From contig CAZYWZ010000027.1 in NCBI GenBank assembly GCA_964651705.1, forward strand, positions 1-64,000: DNA of 64,000 bases, read 5' to 3'. Positions 40,830-49,569 of this stretch are shown piece after piece; the first letter of the stretch is position 1; the number at the start of each line of letters is the position of its first letter. This DNA comes from JADLBR01 sp964651705. GTDB lineage: Bacteria > Verrucomicrobiota > Verrucomicrobiia > JADLBR01. The translations under genes were made by a program, and so were the position numbers. The notes under the pieces are model-generated. The model had not been told where the DNA came from, ran no database searches, and saw only the letters and a program-made list of their open reading frames with translations.

Positions 40830-40849
40830 ACCGGCCCCCATCGGGCTCT

Positions 40850-40866
40850 ATTATGTACCGTACGGT
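40850..40866 (+). promoter_or_regulatory. Second copy of the TetR operator
   Basis: ATTATGTACCGT (40850-40861) is the exact reverse complement of ACGGTACATAAT before tetR. Here it extends into the perfect palindrome ACCGTACGGT (40857-40866). It lies 62 nt before the AhpD-like start. Confidence 0.65.
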
Positions 40867-40927
40867 CTATTTACGGACCGACCGGGGAGCAAAACGGACG
40901 CAAAGGAACAGGAAGGAATCCACGCCG

Positions 40928-41482
40928 ATGAAATTCACATTGCACACCAAGGAGACGGCCCCGGAGGGATCCGGACCCGTCCTGGATCAGGTCGAGAAGG
41001 CCTACGGGCTCACGCCCAATCTCTACGCCGTCTTCGCCGAGTCGCCCGTCGCCATCGCCGCCTATCTGCAGGTCAGCGGGCTGCTGAAGGAGCATGGCGC
41101 GCTCACGCCGCAGGAACAGCAGGTCGCCATGCTGGCGGTGAGCGAGCAGAACGGATGCGACTACTGCGTGGCCGCGCACAGCGCGGTCGCCAAGATGAGC
41201 GGGGTTCCCCAGGAAACGATCGCCTCGCTCCGCGCGGGCCGGGAACCCTCGGATTCGAAACAGGCGGCCCTTGTCCGATTCACCAAGGCCGTCCTGAACC
41301 ATCGTGGCTGGGTGCCAGAGGACCAGCAGCAGGCCTTCCTCGACGCCGGCTACACGACCCGTCACGCTCTCGACGTGCTCAGCATCCTGGCACTGAAGAC
41401 GCTGAGCAACTTCACAAACCACCTCGCCCACACCCCACTGGATGCCGCGTTCGCGGCGCACCGATGGAGCCGCGAGACCTGA
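40928..41482 (+). CDS. AhpD-like/carboxymuconolactone-decarboxylase-family protein (184 aa)
   Basis: The motif SEQNGCDYCVAAHSAVAK has the CxxC and nearby His of AhpD-type alkylhydroperoxidases; the helical context (AYLQVSGLLKEHGALTPQEQ) fits the CMD fold. These proteins reduce peroxides or related electrophiles through the disulfide. ATG 40928 is preceded by GGAAGGAA. The TetR gene and the shared operator suggest induction by an electrophile or solvent-type signal. Confidence 0.88.
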   Translation: MKFTLHTKETAPEGSGPVLDQVEKAYGLTPNLYAVFAESPVAIAAYLQVSGLLKEHGALTPQEQQVAMLAVSEQNGCDYCVAAHSAVAKMSGVPQETIASLRAGREPSDSKQAALVRFTKAVLNHRGWVPEDQQQAFLDAGYTTRHALDVLSILALKTLSNFTNHLAHTPLDAAFAAHRWSRET

Positions 41483-41496
41483 ACGGAGAGGCGGAG

Positions 41497-43722
41497 TCAG
41501 TCCCTCGGTCTCCCGACATCGCGCCCGGACAGTCTCGCCTCGAACTCGACCGGGTCATCGGTGGGCAGCCCGCAGGTAAAATTCTCGCAGATATATGCGG
41601 TGGGCCGCCCATCGACCTCCGGCAATCCGGCGAAGAACGGTGCCTGGGCCCCGAAGAACTTGCGGCTCGCCCCATCGTGGAGCAGCGCCCAGACGGCGCC
41701 CGGCTGGAATCGCGCCCAGATCGCCCGGATCATCTGCCGCGTGGGCGCCGCGTCCCTCGGTGCGACGAGGACGATCTGCCGGGAGGGCGACAGGGCGCGG
41801 TCCATTGCGACCAGGCCCATCGGCGCAGCCATCGGCGAGGCCCGCAGGGTGGCACCAAGATAGGCCAGCGCCCTTTCGGCGCGCTCGCCGAGCGCCGGGT
41901 CCCCGAGAAGGTGGGAGAGGCGCAGGAGATTCAGCGCCGATACCGTGTTGGCGGACGGCTCGGCGCCATCGTGGGTGTCCTTCATCCTCACGAGGATGGA
42001 GGGGTCCCCGCGGGCCGAGCCGAAGTATCCCCCGCCGTCCTCGTCCCAGAACAGATCGTCCTGCCGCCGCTGGAGCGCCAGCGCCCACTCCAGCCACGCG
42101 GTGTCGAAATCGGTCTGGTAGAGGTCGATCAGGCCCCGGATGAGATAGGCGTAGTCTTCGGCGAATCCCCCGACACCGGCCGAGCCGTCGCGCCACGAGC
42201 GCGCCAGCGTCCCAGGGCCCGCGTCGTGGAGCTCTCGACGAATGAAATCCGCGCACCGCTCGGCGGCATCGAGATACTTCCGGTCCCCCAATACCTGATG
42301 ACCCTTGGCGAGGGCGGTGATCATGAGTCCGTTCCATCCCGCCAGGATCTTGTCGTCGAGGTGAGTGCGGGGGCGCGCGGCCCGGACCTCGAAGAGCTTC
42401 TCGCGGGCGGCCTCCAGCTGGGCCTCGGCCTGTTCGGGTGATATCTTGAATCTCTCGGCGACGGCGGCTTTCGACAGGCGGCGAGCCAGGATATTCTTTC
42501 CCGCCAGCTCGCCGCGCGCGTCCGCGCCGTTCGGCGCGTTGCCGCCGGCCTCCACGCCGTAGCCCGCGCAAAAGAGTTCCGCGTCCGGCCCGAGGGCCCG
42601 CTCGATCTCCTCCCGGCCCCAGACGTAGAATGTTCCCTCGGTCTTGTGTGGGGCGCCGGGGTTCTCCAAACTGTCGGCGTCCTCTGCCGAGAAGAACCCG
42701 CCCCCGGGATGCGCCATGTCGCGGAGCGCATAGTCGAGTATGCCGCGCGCTGTCTTTGCGAAGATTTCCCGACCGGAGAGCTGGTGTGCGATGAGGTAGG
42801 CCTCGGCGAGCTGCGCCTGATCGTAGAGCATCTTCTCGAAGTGCGGCACGCGCCAGCCGCGATCCACGGCATAGCGGTGGAAACCGCCGCCCAGGTGATC
42901 GTGGATGCCGCCCATCGCCATCCTCTCCAGGGTGAAGAGCGCCATGTCGAGCACCGCGTCGGCCACTTCCGATCCCCGTCCCAGCCGCACCGCCTCGTTG
43001 AACAGAAAGTGCAGTTCGGCAGGGTTAGGGAACTTCGGCGCCCGCCCGAAGCCCCCCTCCTCGCGGTCGAACTGGCGCGCCAGCGACGCGCGCGCCGCCT
43101 CAAGGATCTCGGTGCCGGGCGCCGGATTGCCCTTGGCCGACGCCAGCCCATCCGCAAGACGCTCGAGTCCGGCGGCGACCATGTCCGCCCGGGCCCGGAC
43201 CCCGCGCTCGTCGTCGCGCCACTCCCCGGCGATGTGCTGCAACACCGTCAGGAAACCGGCCTGTCCCCCAGAGTCGCGCGGCGGGTAATAGGTCCCGCCC
43301 GCGAATGGCTTGAGGTCGGGCGTGAGCCACACGCTCATGGGCCACCCCCCGCGGCCGGTGGCGGCCTGCACGAAGGCCATGTGGACCCGATCCACGTCAG
43401 GCCTCTCCTCCCGGTCCACCTTGATGCTCACGAAGTGATCGTTCAGAAACGCGGCGATCTCCGGGTCGGAGAACGACTCGCGCTCCATTACGTGGCACCA
43501 GTGGCAGGTGGAGTAACCGACGGACAGGAAGATCGGCCTGTTCTCCCGCCGGGCCTTGGCGAACGCCTCCTGCCCCCAGGGAAACCAGTCGACCGGGTTG
43601 TTGGCGTGCTGGAGCAGATAGGGCGATCGCTCCCCGGCGAGCCGGTTGTCCCCGTGGGCCAACGGCACCGCGGCCGGCAGCGTCACCACCAGCGCGAGGG
43701 TAAAGAACCGGCCGGGCATCAT
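41497..43722 (-). CDS. Exported COG1331/DUF255 thioredoxin-domain protein, YyaL-like (741 aa)
   Basis: A signal peptide (residues 1-24) is followed by SPYLLQHANNPVDWFPWGQE and SVGYSTCHWCHVMERESFSD, the DUF255 thioredoxin-like domain with CxxC. A long alpha/alpha-toroid-like part follows (GGIHDHLGGGFHRYAVDRGW, HFEKMLYDQAQLAEAYL, FFSAEDADSLEN, LDDKILAGWNGLMITAL). Family members are widespread but the biochemical role is not settled. Most are cytosolic, so the signal peptide is notable. Confidence 0.88.
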   Translation of the reverse strand: MMPGRFFTLALVVTLPAAVPLAHGDNRLAGERSPYLLQHANNPVDWFPWGQEAFAKARRENRPIFLSVGYSTCHWCHVMERESFSDPEIAAFLNDHFVSIKVDREERPDVDRVHMAFVQAATGRGGWPMSVWLTPDLKPFAGGTYYPPRDSGGQAGFLTVLQHIAGEWRDDERGVRARADMVAAGLERLADGLASAKGNPAPGTEILEAARASLARQFDREEGGFGRAPKFPNPAELHFLFNEAVRLGRGSEVADAVLDMALFTLERMAMGGIHDHLGGGFHRYAVDRGWRVPHFEKMLYDQAQLAEAYLIAHQLSGREIFAKTARGILDYALRDMAHPGGGFFSAEDADSLENPGAPHKTEGTFYVWGREEIERALGPDAELFCAGYGVEAGGNAPNGADARGELAGKNILARRLSKAAVAERFKISPEQAEAQLEAAREKLFEVRAARPRTHLDDKILAGWNGLMITALAKGHQVLGDRKYLDAAERCADFIRRELHDAGPGTLARSWRDGSAGVGGFAEDYAYLIRGLIDLYQTDFDTAWLEWALALQRRQDDLFWDEDGGGYFGSARGDPSILVRMKDTHDGAEPSANTVSALNLLRLSHLLGDPALGERAERALAYLGATLRASPMAAPMGLVAMDRALSPSRQIVLVAPRDAAPTRQMIRAIWARFQPGAVWALLHDGASRKFFGAQAPFFAGLPEVDGRPTAYICENFTCGLPTDDPVEFEARLSGRDVGRPRD

Positions 43723-43729
43723 CCCGCCC

Positions 43730-43903
43730 TCACCGCGTCAGCCAGGCAAAGACCCATTGCCCCGCGCCATAGAGCAGGTACCCACCGAAAACCACGATGG
43801 CCAAAATGATCCCTGGGCACGGGCGGCCACCGGCCCCGCAGGAACCGGAACCGCATCGCGCGCGGCCACCCTCCATAGGCTTCGCACCACTGTCCATGTT
43901 CAT
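43730..43903 (-). CDS. Small Cys-containing single-helix membrane protein (57 aa)
   Basis: MNMDSGAKPMEGGRARCGSG then SCGAGGRPCPG is followed by one membrane helix (IILAIVVFGGYLLYGAGQWV). It starts at ATG 43903 and ends 7 nt before the COG1331 gene. The three Cys near the membrane could bind metal. Unknown family; short, so the call rests on the helix and spacing. Confidence 0.55.
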   Translation of the reverse strand: MNMDSGAKPMEGGRARCGSGSCGAGGRPCPGIILAIVVFGGYLLYGAGQWVFAWLTR

Positions 43904-43953
43904 GAGAGTCCCGGTCGCCCGCCCGTATTCCACGGCGCATCGCCGAACCCCAC

Positions 43954-44292
43954 TCAGCGCAGTTCCAAGATCCGAGCCACCGCCTGGCAGACTTCGGCAA
44001 GTTCCTCCGCCGCCAGCGTCTCGATCCGCGACTTGAGCCGATGCTTGGCCACCGCCCGGAGCTGATCGATCACAGCCACGGCACTTTGGCCCTGACATCT
44101 GACGGACACTGTGATCGGAGGATGGGGCCGTGCCGCGGCGGATAGTGGCACAACGACAACGGTCCGGCGAAGCCGATTCAAGGTGTCGTGCGTCAGCACG
44201 AGACACGGGCGCGTCTTTCTGATCTCGCTCCCCTGGGCCGGATCAAGACTCACCCACCAAACGTCCCCGCGATTGATCCGCGGGCCTGTCAT
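43954..44292 (-). CDS. PemK/MazF endoribonuclease toxin (112 aa)
   Basis: INRGDVWWVSLDPAQGSEIR then KTRPCLVLTHD is the canonical MazF N-terminus with the RPCLVL strand, followed by VVVPLSAAARPHPP and an AVIDQLRAVAK segment. It is an mRNA interferase. It starts 4 nt inside the antitoxin gene (ATGA overlap). All expected strands are present. Confidence 0.92.
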   Translation of the reverse strand: MTGPRINRGDVWWVSLDPAQGSEIRKTRPCLVLTHDTLNRLRRTVVVVPLSAAARPHPPITVSVRCQGQSAVAVIDQLRAVAKHRLKSRIETLAAEELAEVCQAVARILELR

Positions 44293-44507
44293 TCGTCGAT
44301 CCGATCTTCAAACGCTTGCCACTCGTCAATCTCGCGTTCCAGCGCAATGTCCCGATTCGCCGCCCGACACGATCCCGCAAGCGCGTCGTCCCGGTCGGCC
44401 AGCTCTTGCTCCAGCAATCGGGTCACCAGCCGCGAACGCTGCCGCGCCGGAACGGCGGCCTGGAAGCGCCGAACCACGGCGTCGGGTATCGAAAGCGTGA
44501 TCCTCAT
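44289..44507 (-). CDS. Antitoxin of MazF pair, ribbon-helix-helix type (72 aa)
   Basis: MRITLSIPDAVVRRFQAAVP is a ribbon-helix-helix strand and first helix, SRLVTRLLEQELADRD the second. The C-terminus (EREIDEWQAFEDRIDE) is acidic and suited to wrap the toxin. Likely autoregulator of the pair. Confidence 0.87.
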   Translation of the reverse strand: MRITLSIPDAVVRRFQAAVPARQRSRLVTRLLEQELADRDDALAGSCRAANRDIALEREIDEWQAFEDRIDE

Positions 44508-44607
44508 AGCGCGGATTTATGCATTATGATTTATGATTGTCAACACGGCGCAAGGATCGACCGACACCCATCACATTGCCGGTGGAAAATTTCCGAGTGT
44601 GACGATC

Positions 44608-45360
44608 TCAGAGCAACCGCTTGAGCCCCTCGACGCCGACGGGCCCCGCGAGGACATAGGTCCTTCGCTCGTCAGACCAAGCCGCGAACGACAGCCCCTC
44701 GCCATCGAGAAAGACTGTCCGGCCCGATTTGGGCGGATCGGCGAGCCGGTCGCGGTCGATGACGAAATAATGCACCACCCTCCTGTCGTCCAACCGGAAG
44801 CACAGGAGCGAGACGCGGTTGCCACGGATGGAATACACCTGGCAACCGAGGCCGTGCTGCGAGGCCAGGGCGGCGGGTATCCCGAAATCGTGCGGGGCGC
44901 CGCGCTCGGCCAGCCAGCGCCGGTGCTCGTCGGCGTCCGAGCCCGCGGCCCCGAGGGATATCTTCTCCCCGGCATGCATGAGCGAGATCTCTTCGGTCAA
45001 AACCACCAGCGGCATCTTGTCCGCGGCGTGCGGCAGCATCAGGGCTGCGACGCCCAGCGCCAGCGCGATGCCCGCCGCCATCGCGAGCCGAAAGATCGGC
45101 GCAGACCACCACCGCGCGGGCGCCAGCATCCGCACCACCGTGCCGCGGTGAAGGATCGCGGCCCTCAGTTCCGGCGGGGGCACCACGGCCCTCAGTGCCT
45201 CGCGCATCAGCCCGTCCAACGCGGACTGCTCGGTGAACCATCGCCCGAGTTCCGCGTCACGCGCGGCCAGTCCCAGCGCCTCGGCGAAGTCCGGATCGCC
45301 CGCCTCCGGCCCACCGGGCCGGTATCCGCTCAGAAGCAGCTTGGCGCGCTCGCTATCCAT
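44608..45360 (-). CDS. Membrane anti-sigma factor (250 aa)
   Basis: The N-terminal cytoplasmic part (residues 1-85, LGLAARDAELGRWFTEQSAL) and one membrane helix (FRLAMAAGIALALGVAALML) are followed by an extracytoplasmic domain ending GPVGVEGLKRLL. No zinc HxxxCxxC motif is seen. It follows and overlaps the ECF sigma gene by 8 nt, the usual sigma/anti-sigma layout. Confidence 0.78.
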   Translation of the reverse strand: MDSERAKLLLSGYRPGGPEAGDPDFAEALGLAARDAELGRWFTEQSALDGLMREALRAVVPPPELRAAILHRGTVVRMLAPARWWSAPIFRLAMAAGIALALGVAALMLPHAADKMPLVVLTEEISLMHAGEKISLGAAGSDADEHRRWLAERGAPHDFGIPAALASQHGLGCQVYSIRGNRVSLLCFRLDDRRVVHYFVIDRDRLADPPKSGRTVFLDGEGLSFAAWSDERRTYVLAGPVGVEGLKRLL

Positions 45361-45940
45361 CCTGACTCCTCCTGTGATACGAGTCACCGGGGCCGTCGCC
45401 TATTCCACGGGAACGCGGGCCGGCCCCGAGTTCTCGGCGCAGCAGCTCCTTGGCGCGCGAGAGCCGCGACATCACCGTGCCGATGGGCACCCCGAGGATC
45501 TCGGCGATCTCCTTGTAGGAAGATTGGTCGAGGTAGAACAGGGTCAGCGCCGCCCGGTGGGTCTCCTCCAGCGAGCCGAGCGCCGCAAGCAGCTCGGCGT
45601 GCTCGGCGCCCCGCTCCGCTTCGGGACCCACCCAGGCCCGCGCCACCTCCTCGGCGCCCTGTTCCCCGCCGACGTGCCGCAGCCCCCGCTTCCGCATCCG
45701 GAGGAACTCGCGATACAGCGTGGTGAAGAGCCAATGTTTGATGCGAGCGGCCTCCCGGATCTGGTGGCCCTTCTCCGCGTACACGACGAACGCCTGCTGC
45801 GTCAGGTCCGCCGCGTCGTGCGGGTCGCGGGCCAGGCTCATGGCGAAACGGTACAGGTCCCCGTAGTGGGCCTCCACCACGCTCTCGAAATCCGGCCTGT
45901 CCGATGTCCCATCGCCCACGGCGCGCCGATGCTTGCGCAA
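45353..45940 (-). CDS. ECF-type RNA polymerase sigma factor (195 aa)
   Basis: Region 2: FESVVEAHYGDLYRFAMSLA with DPHDAADLTQQAFVVYAEKG and IKHWLFTTLYREFLR. Region 4: LEETHRAALTLFYLDQSSYK with EIAEILGVPIGTVMSRLSRA, a clear ECF helix-turn-helix. The start is uncertain: TTG 45940 has AGGGGG nearby, GTG 45919 is the alternative. It is followed by its anti-sigma factor and preceded by a thioredoxin gene. Confidence 0.87.
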   Translation of the reverse strand: MRKHRRAVGDGTSDRPDFESVVEAHYGDLYRFAMSLARDPHDAADLTQQAFVVYAEKGHQIREAARIKHWLFTTLYREFLRMRKRGLRHVGGEQGAEEVARAWVGPEAERGAEHAELLAALGSLEETHRAALTLFYLDQSSYKEIAEILGVPIGTVMSRLSRAKELLRRELGAGPRSRGIGDGPGDSYHRRSQDG

Positions 45941-45987
45941 TATCCCCCTGGGCGGAAGCGCTTTTTCCCCGCGCCAGGGAGAACGCG

Positions 45988-46434
45988 CTACGACCCCGCC
46001 TTCTTGAGTATCGCCGCCAGTTGCCCGGCGAACGCCTCCGGCGTCGTGCCGCCGACGGCTTTGCCCAGCGACCGCCCGTCCTTGTCGAGGAACTCGATGT
46101 GCGGGATGCCACTGACGCCGAATTTCTGCATGGCCGTTGCATTCGCCTTCTGGTCGGCATCGAGGTACGCCCAGACGAATTTGTCGTGGAAGGGCTTCAC
46201 CTCGGCGCTGGGATAGACCCGCCTCTTGTTGGCCTGGCAGGGCGGGCACCAGGAGGCGGAGAATATCATCACCACGGGCTTCCCACCGTCCTTCGCGGCC
46301 TTGAGCGCGGCGTCGTAGGCGGTGACGAATGGCGGCGAACCGTCCGGGAAATCCGAGGCCGATGCCGGATGGATGAAAATCGCCGCCCCCGCGATCATGG
46401 CGCCGGCGATCCTGCTGTGGTTGGGGTGCTTCAT
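45988..46434 (-). CDS. Exported thioredoxin-family protein (148 aa)
   Basis: ATG 46434 gives a hydrophobic signal (IAGAMIAGAAIFIHPASA). The redox motif is MIFSASWCPPCQANKRRVYP (CPPC), followed by KFGVSGIPHIEFLDKDG with the cis-Pro of the thioredoxin fold. It probably works as a periplasmic thiol-disulfide protein. It is upstream of the ECF sigma gene on the same strand (47-nt gap) and may be its target or sensor partner. Confidence 0.86.
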   Translation of the reverse strand: MKHPNHSRIAGAMIAGAAIFIHPASASDFPDGSPPFVTAYDAALKAAKDGGKPVVMIFSASWCPPCQANKRRVYPSAEVKPFHDKFVWAYLDADQKANATAMQKFGVSGIPHIEFLDKDGRSLGKAVGGTTPEAFAGQLAAILKKAGS

Positions 46435-46490
46435 GACGATAGGAGGGAAATGCCCACCGCGATATTCCATGTCTCGGCGCAGGTTTCCGA

Positions 46491-47840
46491 TCACCGTTTC
46501 CTGGCAAAGGAAAACTGGACCCGGACGGGCGTGGGCTTCCCCCCGATCTCGAAAACCGGGTAGGCCAAGAAGTTGATCGGGCCGGAGACCGGTCCGGGCT
46601 CGACCACGAGGTCGCGCCCGCGGCTGAGTTCGAAACGGTTCGCCGGGTGGTGCCCGAAATAATACGTGGCCAGGCTGGAAAACTTGTTGCCCTCGCTGAT
46701 GTCCACGGGCCACCAGGCGCCATCGGCATAGAATTCTGCCCAGCAGTGGTAGCCATCGATGCCCCCCGCATCGCGATCCGAGGGGATCGCCGCCCCGATG
46801 GCGAAGCGGGCCGGTATCCCGATGCTCCGGGCCAGCGCGATGAAGTAGGCGTGAAAATCCGAGCAGTTGCCCGTGAGGGTGTCGCAGGCGTACGCGGCGT
46901 CCCCCTTTCCCCAGCCGGGCCCGTGCTTCATGTACCGCATCCGGTCCATGACATGATCGTACAGCGCCCGCGCACGGATCAGATCGCGACTCTTGCCGCG
47001 GGTGACCTCCTCCGCGGTGACGCGAAAAGCCTCACTAACCGGCGTGAGGCGCTCCGATGCGAGATGGAGTCCCGCATCGGGGGGATCCCCCCCGTAGGAC
47101 TTCTTCTCTTTCCGCGCGACATGAAATCGCATCTCCACGGTCTTCCCGCCATCCCCCGGTCCCAATTCGAGGAACAGGACCCGGTTCCCGTGCGCGCGCT
47201 CCTCAAGCACCGAGCGTTTGCCCGGCGCACGGATCGCCGTCACCTCCACCGTCTGGAACGCGTCACTGGACGGCAGCGGCAGCCACATGCGCGCCGGCCC
47301 GCCGATCTCCGGCAAGGACGCCCGATACCGGAACTCGAACGCGTCCTCGCCCCGCACCACCCCGAGAAGCGCCTCGCTGGCCCCATCGGTCGTCACCCGA
47401 TACCATGTCTTGTCCGCCGTCTGCTCCCAGAGATAGAGCGGCTGCCCGTTGATCTTGTGTGCCGTGGTCTCCGTGACGGTCATCGCGCCGGGTTCGCCCG
47501 ACAAGAAGAAGTCCACGTCGTACACGTCGCCATCGGTGCAAACCAGATCGACGCACGCGAAGTGCCGCCCCGGACCCAGGTTCGCCAAGTACTCGGTGTG
47601 GACCCGGACGAGCTTGAGCCGCAACTCCTCCCCATCATGGACCAAGTGGAAATACCCCCCGCCCCGGCGCGTCTGCTCTTCGATGTGCGCCACGATGCCC
47701 GCCTCGATGTCGGCCGTGACGACCTCGGGCACCGCCTCGCACGCCTCTTGGCCGGCCCCGGGCGTCCCTTCCCGCTCCCGCCCGCAGCCCGCTATCCATA
47801 TCGCGGCCAGCGGGAGGACACACCACGACCGTCGCATCAT
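46491..47840 (-). CDS. Transglutaminase-like lipoprotein (449 aa)
   Basis: Lipobox LAAIWIAGCGRE (Cys near residue 19). The C-terminal half is a transglutaminase core: TLTGNCSDFHAYFIALARSI (Cys), DGYHCWAEFYADGAWWPVDI (His and Asp). The N-terminal half is beta-rich. Such proteins act as periplasmic peptidases or cross-linkers. The catalytic triad looks complete. Confidence 0.87.
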   Translation of the reverse strand: MMRRSWCVLPLAAIWIAGCGREREGTPGAGQEACEAVPEVVTADIEAGIVAHIEEQTRRGGGYFHLVHDGEELRLKLVRVHTEYLANLGPGRHFACVDLVCTDGDVYDVDFFLSGEPGAMTVTETTAHKINGQPLYLWEQTADKTWYRVTTDGASEALLGVVRGEDAFEFRYRASLPEIGGPARMWLPLPSSDAFQTVEVTAIRAPGKRSVLEERAHGNRVLFLELGPGDGGKTVEMRFHVARKEKKSYGGDPPDAGLHLASERLTPVSEAFRVTAEEVTRGKSRDLIRARALYDHVMDRMRYMKHGPGWGKGDAAYACDTLTGNCSDFHAYFIALARSIGIPARFAIGAAIPSDRDAGGIDGYHCWAEFYADGAWWPVDISEGNKFSSLATYYFGHHPANRFELSRGRDLVVEPGPVSGPINFLAYPVFEIGGKPTPVRVQFSFARKR

Positions 47841-47873
47841 GTCACCACTCCAATGCCTGGTTTCGCCCCGCTA

Positions 47874-47904
47874 GGGATCTGCCGGACTGATTCCGGCAGG
47901 TCCC
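47874..47904. terminator. 12-bp hairpin between EHP lipoprotein and transglutaminase genes
   Basis: GGGATCTGCCGG and CCGGCAGGTCCC pair with one T-G wobble over a 7-nt loop. It sits 12 nt after the EHP-lipoprotein stop (minus strand). There is no T-run, so the terminator function is uncertain. Confidence 0.45.
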
Positions 47905-47915
47905 TGCGGAACCGC

Positions 47916-48134
47916 TCACTGCGGATGCTCTGGCTTCGCCCTGCCTTCCCCCTGCGGGTGCTCCGCCTTCTTCGGATGTTCGGCCTTCGGATGCTCCGAT
48001 TTCGGGTGCTCGGCCTTAGTCGGGGCCTCGTCCGCCGGCTTCGAACACGCCGCCACCGCCAATGCCATGCCCGCCGCCAGCAGTCCGCCCAACCAACGAT
48101 GTCCCACAATGCGATTCTCTCCGTCTGCTCTCAT
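47916..48134 (-). CDS. Small lipoprotein with EHP repeats (72 aa)
   Basis: ATG 48134 gives a signal peptide ending in the lipobox ALAVAAC. The mature part is almost all repeats: AEHPKSEHPKAEHPKKAEHP then a final KPEHPQ, five EHP units. His and Glu at regular spacing suggest metal binding or a charged spacer; the family is not recognised. Confidence 0.72.
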   Translation of the reverse strand: MRADGENRIVGHRWLGGLLAAGMALAVAACSKPADEAPTKAEHPKSEHPKAEHPKKAEHPQGEGRAKPEHPQ

Positions 48135-48405
48135 GGTCGTCTCCTTGTTTCTGTTCGATCGTTCATGCCGCCTCGCCCCGTCTGGCTGGCGGAACCTCCA
48201 CATAAGCCTGAATTATCCCAGGCGCAATCTTCCTAACCCTTCGCCGCGAGATGCGACCCCGCCGTGTCGGACATGAATCGGCCCGAATCACCTGATAATA
48301 AACGGGTTGCATCTCAATCGGCGGAGCCCGCGCCATCCTCTGATTCTTCCGGTCTTCCTCCCGCCCGTTGGCACCGGGGCAGAATCGTGTCACAGTTTTC
48401 GGGTC

Positions 48406-49257
48406 ATGCTGCAGGCGATCTGGGACACGCGAGGCTATCTCTTCTGGCTGCTGGTGATATCACTCGTCAGCCTGCTGGCCGAGCGCATACGCCCGTGGCG
48501 CCAGGGCCAGAAACTGTTCCGGAAACAATTCCCGCAGGACCTCTTCTGGCTCTTCTTCAACGGCCATTACTTCGCGATACTCTTAGCCCATGTGACCGCC
48601 TTCGTCGCCGCATGGCTCATGCCCCTGATCGAATCCGCCAAGTCCTGGAACCTCCTCGCGGGTCAGCCCCTCGCCGTGCAGGTTCTCGTCTACTTCCTGC
48701 TCAAGGATTTTCTCGACTGGTGCGTCCACAACATCTTGCACCGGGTCCCCTTCCTCTGGGAGTTCCACAAGCTCCACCACTCGATCGTCGACATGGATTG
48801 GATCGGCAGCTTCCGCTTCCACTGGATGGAGTCGGTGATCTACCAGGGCCTGACCTACCTCCCGCTCGTGGTCCTCGGGGTCGACCCCATGGTCATCCTC
48901 TTGGTCGCCATCGCGGCCACCCTCATAGGCGAACTCAACCACAGCAACCTCGATATCACCTGGGGCCCGCTGCGCTACGTCCTCAACTCGCCACGCATGC
49001 ACGTCTGGCACCACGACGCAAAGACCCCGCCGGGGCGACCCTTCGGGGCGAATTTCGGCATCTCGCTCAGCCTCTGGGACTGGCTCTTCGGCACCGCCCA
49101 CTGGCCCGACCGTGCGACCTCACGCTCCCAGCAGCCCGAACGCTTCGGCTTCGCGGGCATTGAGGATTTTCCCCGCGGCCTGCTCCCACGGCTCGTCTAC
49201 CCCCTTTCGCGCCCGCTCCGCCGGAAGGCCGCCTGCGACAGGGGCACCCTGACGTAG
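48406..49257 (+). CDS. Sterol desaturase / fatty-acid hydroxylase family protein (283 aa)
   Basis: Integral membrane di-iron oxygenase with the His clusters HNILHR, HKLHH, NHSN and HVWHH, and at least four hydrophobic segments (LFWLLVISLVSLLAE; FNGHYFAILLAHVTAFVAA; YLPLVVLGVDPMVILLVAIA). It should hydroxylate a lipid or sterol-like alkyl chain. Start ATG 48406 is used; earlier in-frame codons to 48307 look non-coding. Confidence 0.88.
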   Translation: MLQAIWDTRGYLFWLLVISLVSLLAERIRPWRQGQKLFRKQFPQDLFWLFFNGHYFAILLAHVTAFVAAWLMPLIESAKSWNLLAGQPLAVQVLVYFLLKDFLDWCVHNILHRVPFLWEFHKLHHSIVDMDWIGSFRFHWMESVIYQGLTYLPLVVLGVDPMVILLVAIAATLIGELNHSNLDITWGPLRYVLNSPRMHVWHHDAKTPPGRPFGANFGISLSLWDWLFGTAHWPDRATSRSQQPERFGFAGIEDFPRGLLPRLVYPLSRPLRRKAACDRGTLT

Positions 49258-49569
49258 CGCGCGCCGGATTGTTTCATCGGATATGACTAGGCCATCTGGC
49301 CACAGATGCGATCGCTCGACCTGCCCGCACACCCACGCGTCAATTAGCCACCGTCGGAACAGGTGAAATCCTCTTGTAATCTTCGGTAGTGTACTAAACT
49401 GACGTCGACCGATGATGGATTCGGGTTGACACGGGAGCGATGACCGCGCCCACCCCATCAGGTTTTTCCAGATCGATCCCATGTTCGGGAAGAAGCTGGA
49501 GGTCACGCGGGCCAGGCTGCCGGCCGGACGGGTCAACCTGGCCACGGGGTTGCGCGAAGCGGCCTTTGA
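49258..49569. other. Intergenic stretch with a possible coding fragment
   Basis: About 310 bp with no complete gene. On the plus strand 49454-49600 reads openly as PIRFFQIDPMFGKKLEVTRA with RLPAGRVNLATGLREAAFDY, which has a protein-like composition but no start or stop that makes a gene. It may be a relic; I do not recognise it. Confidence 0.3.

Noticed and set aside
47930..48060. Short repeats as a CRISPR array
   Set aside because: The repeats are the codons of the EHP units of a lipoprotein, in frame, with no spacers.
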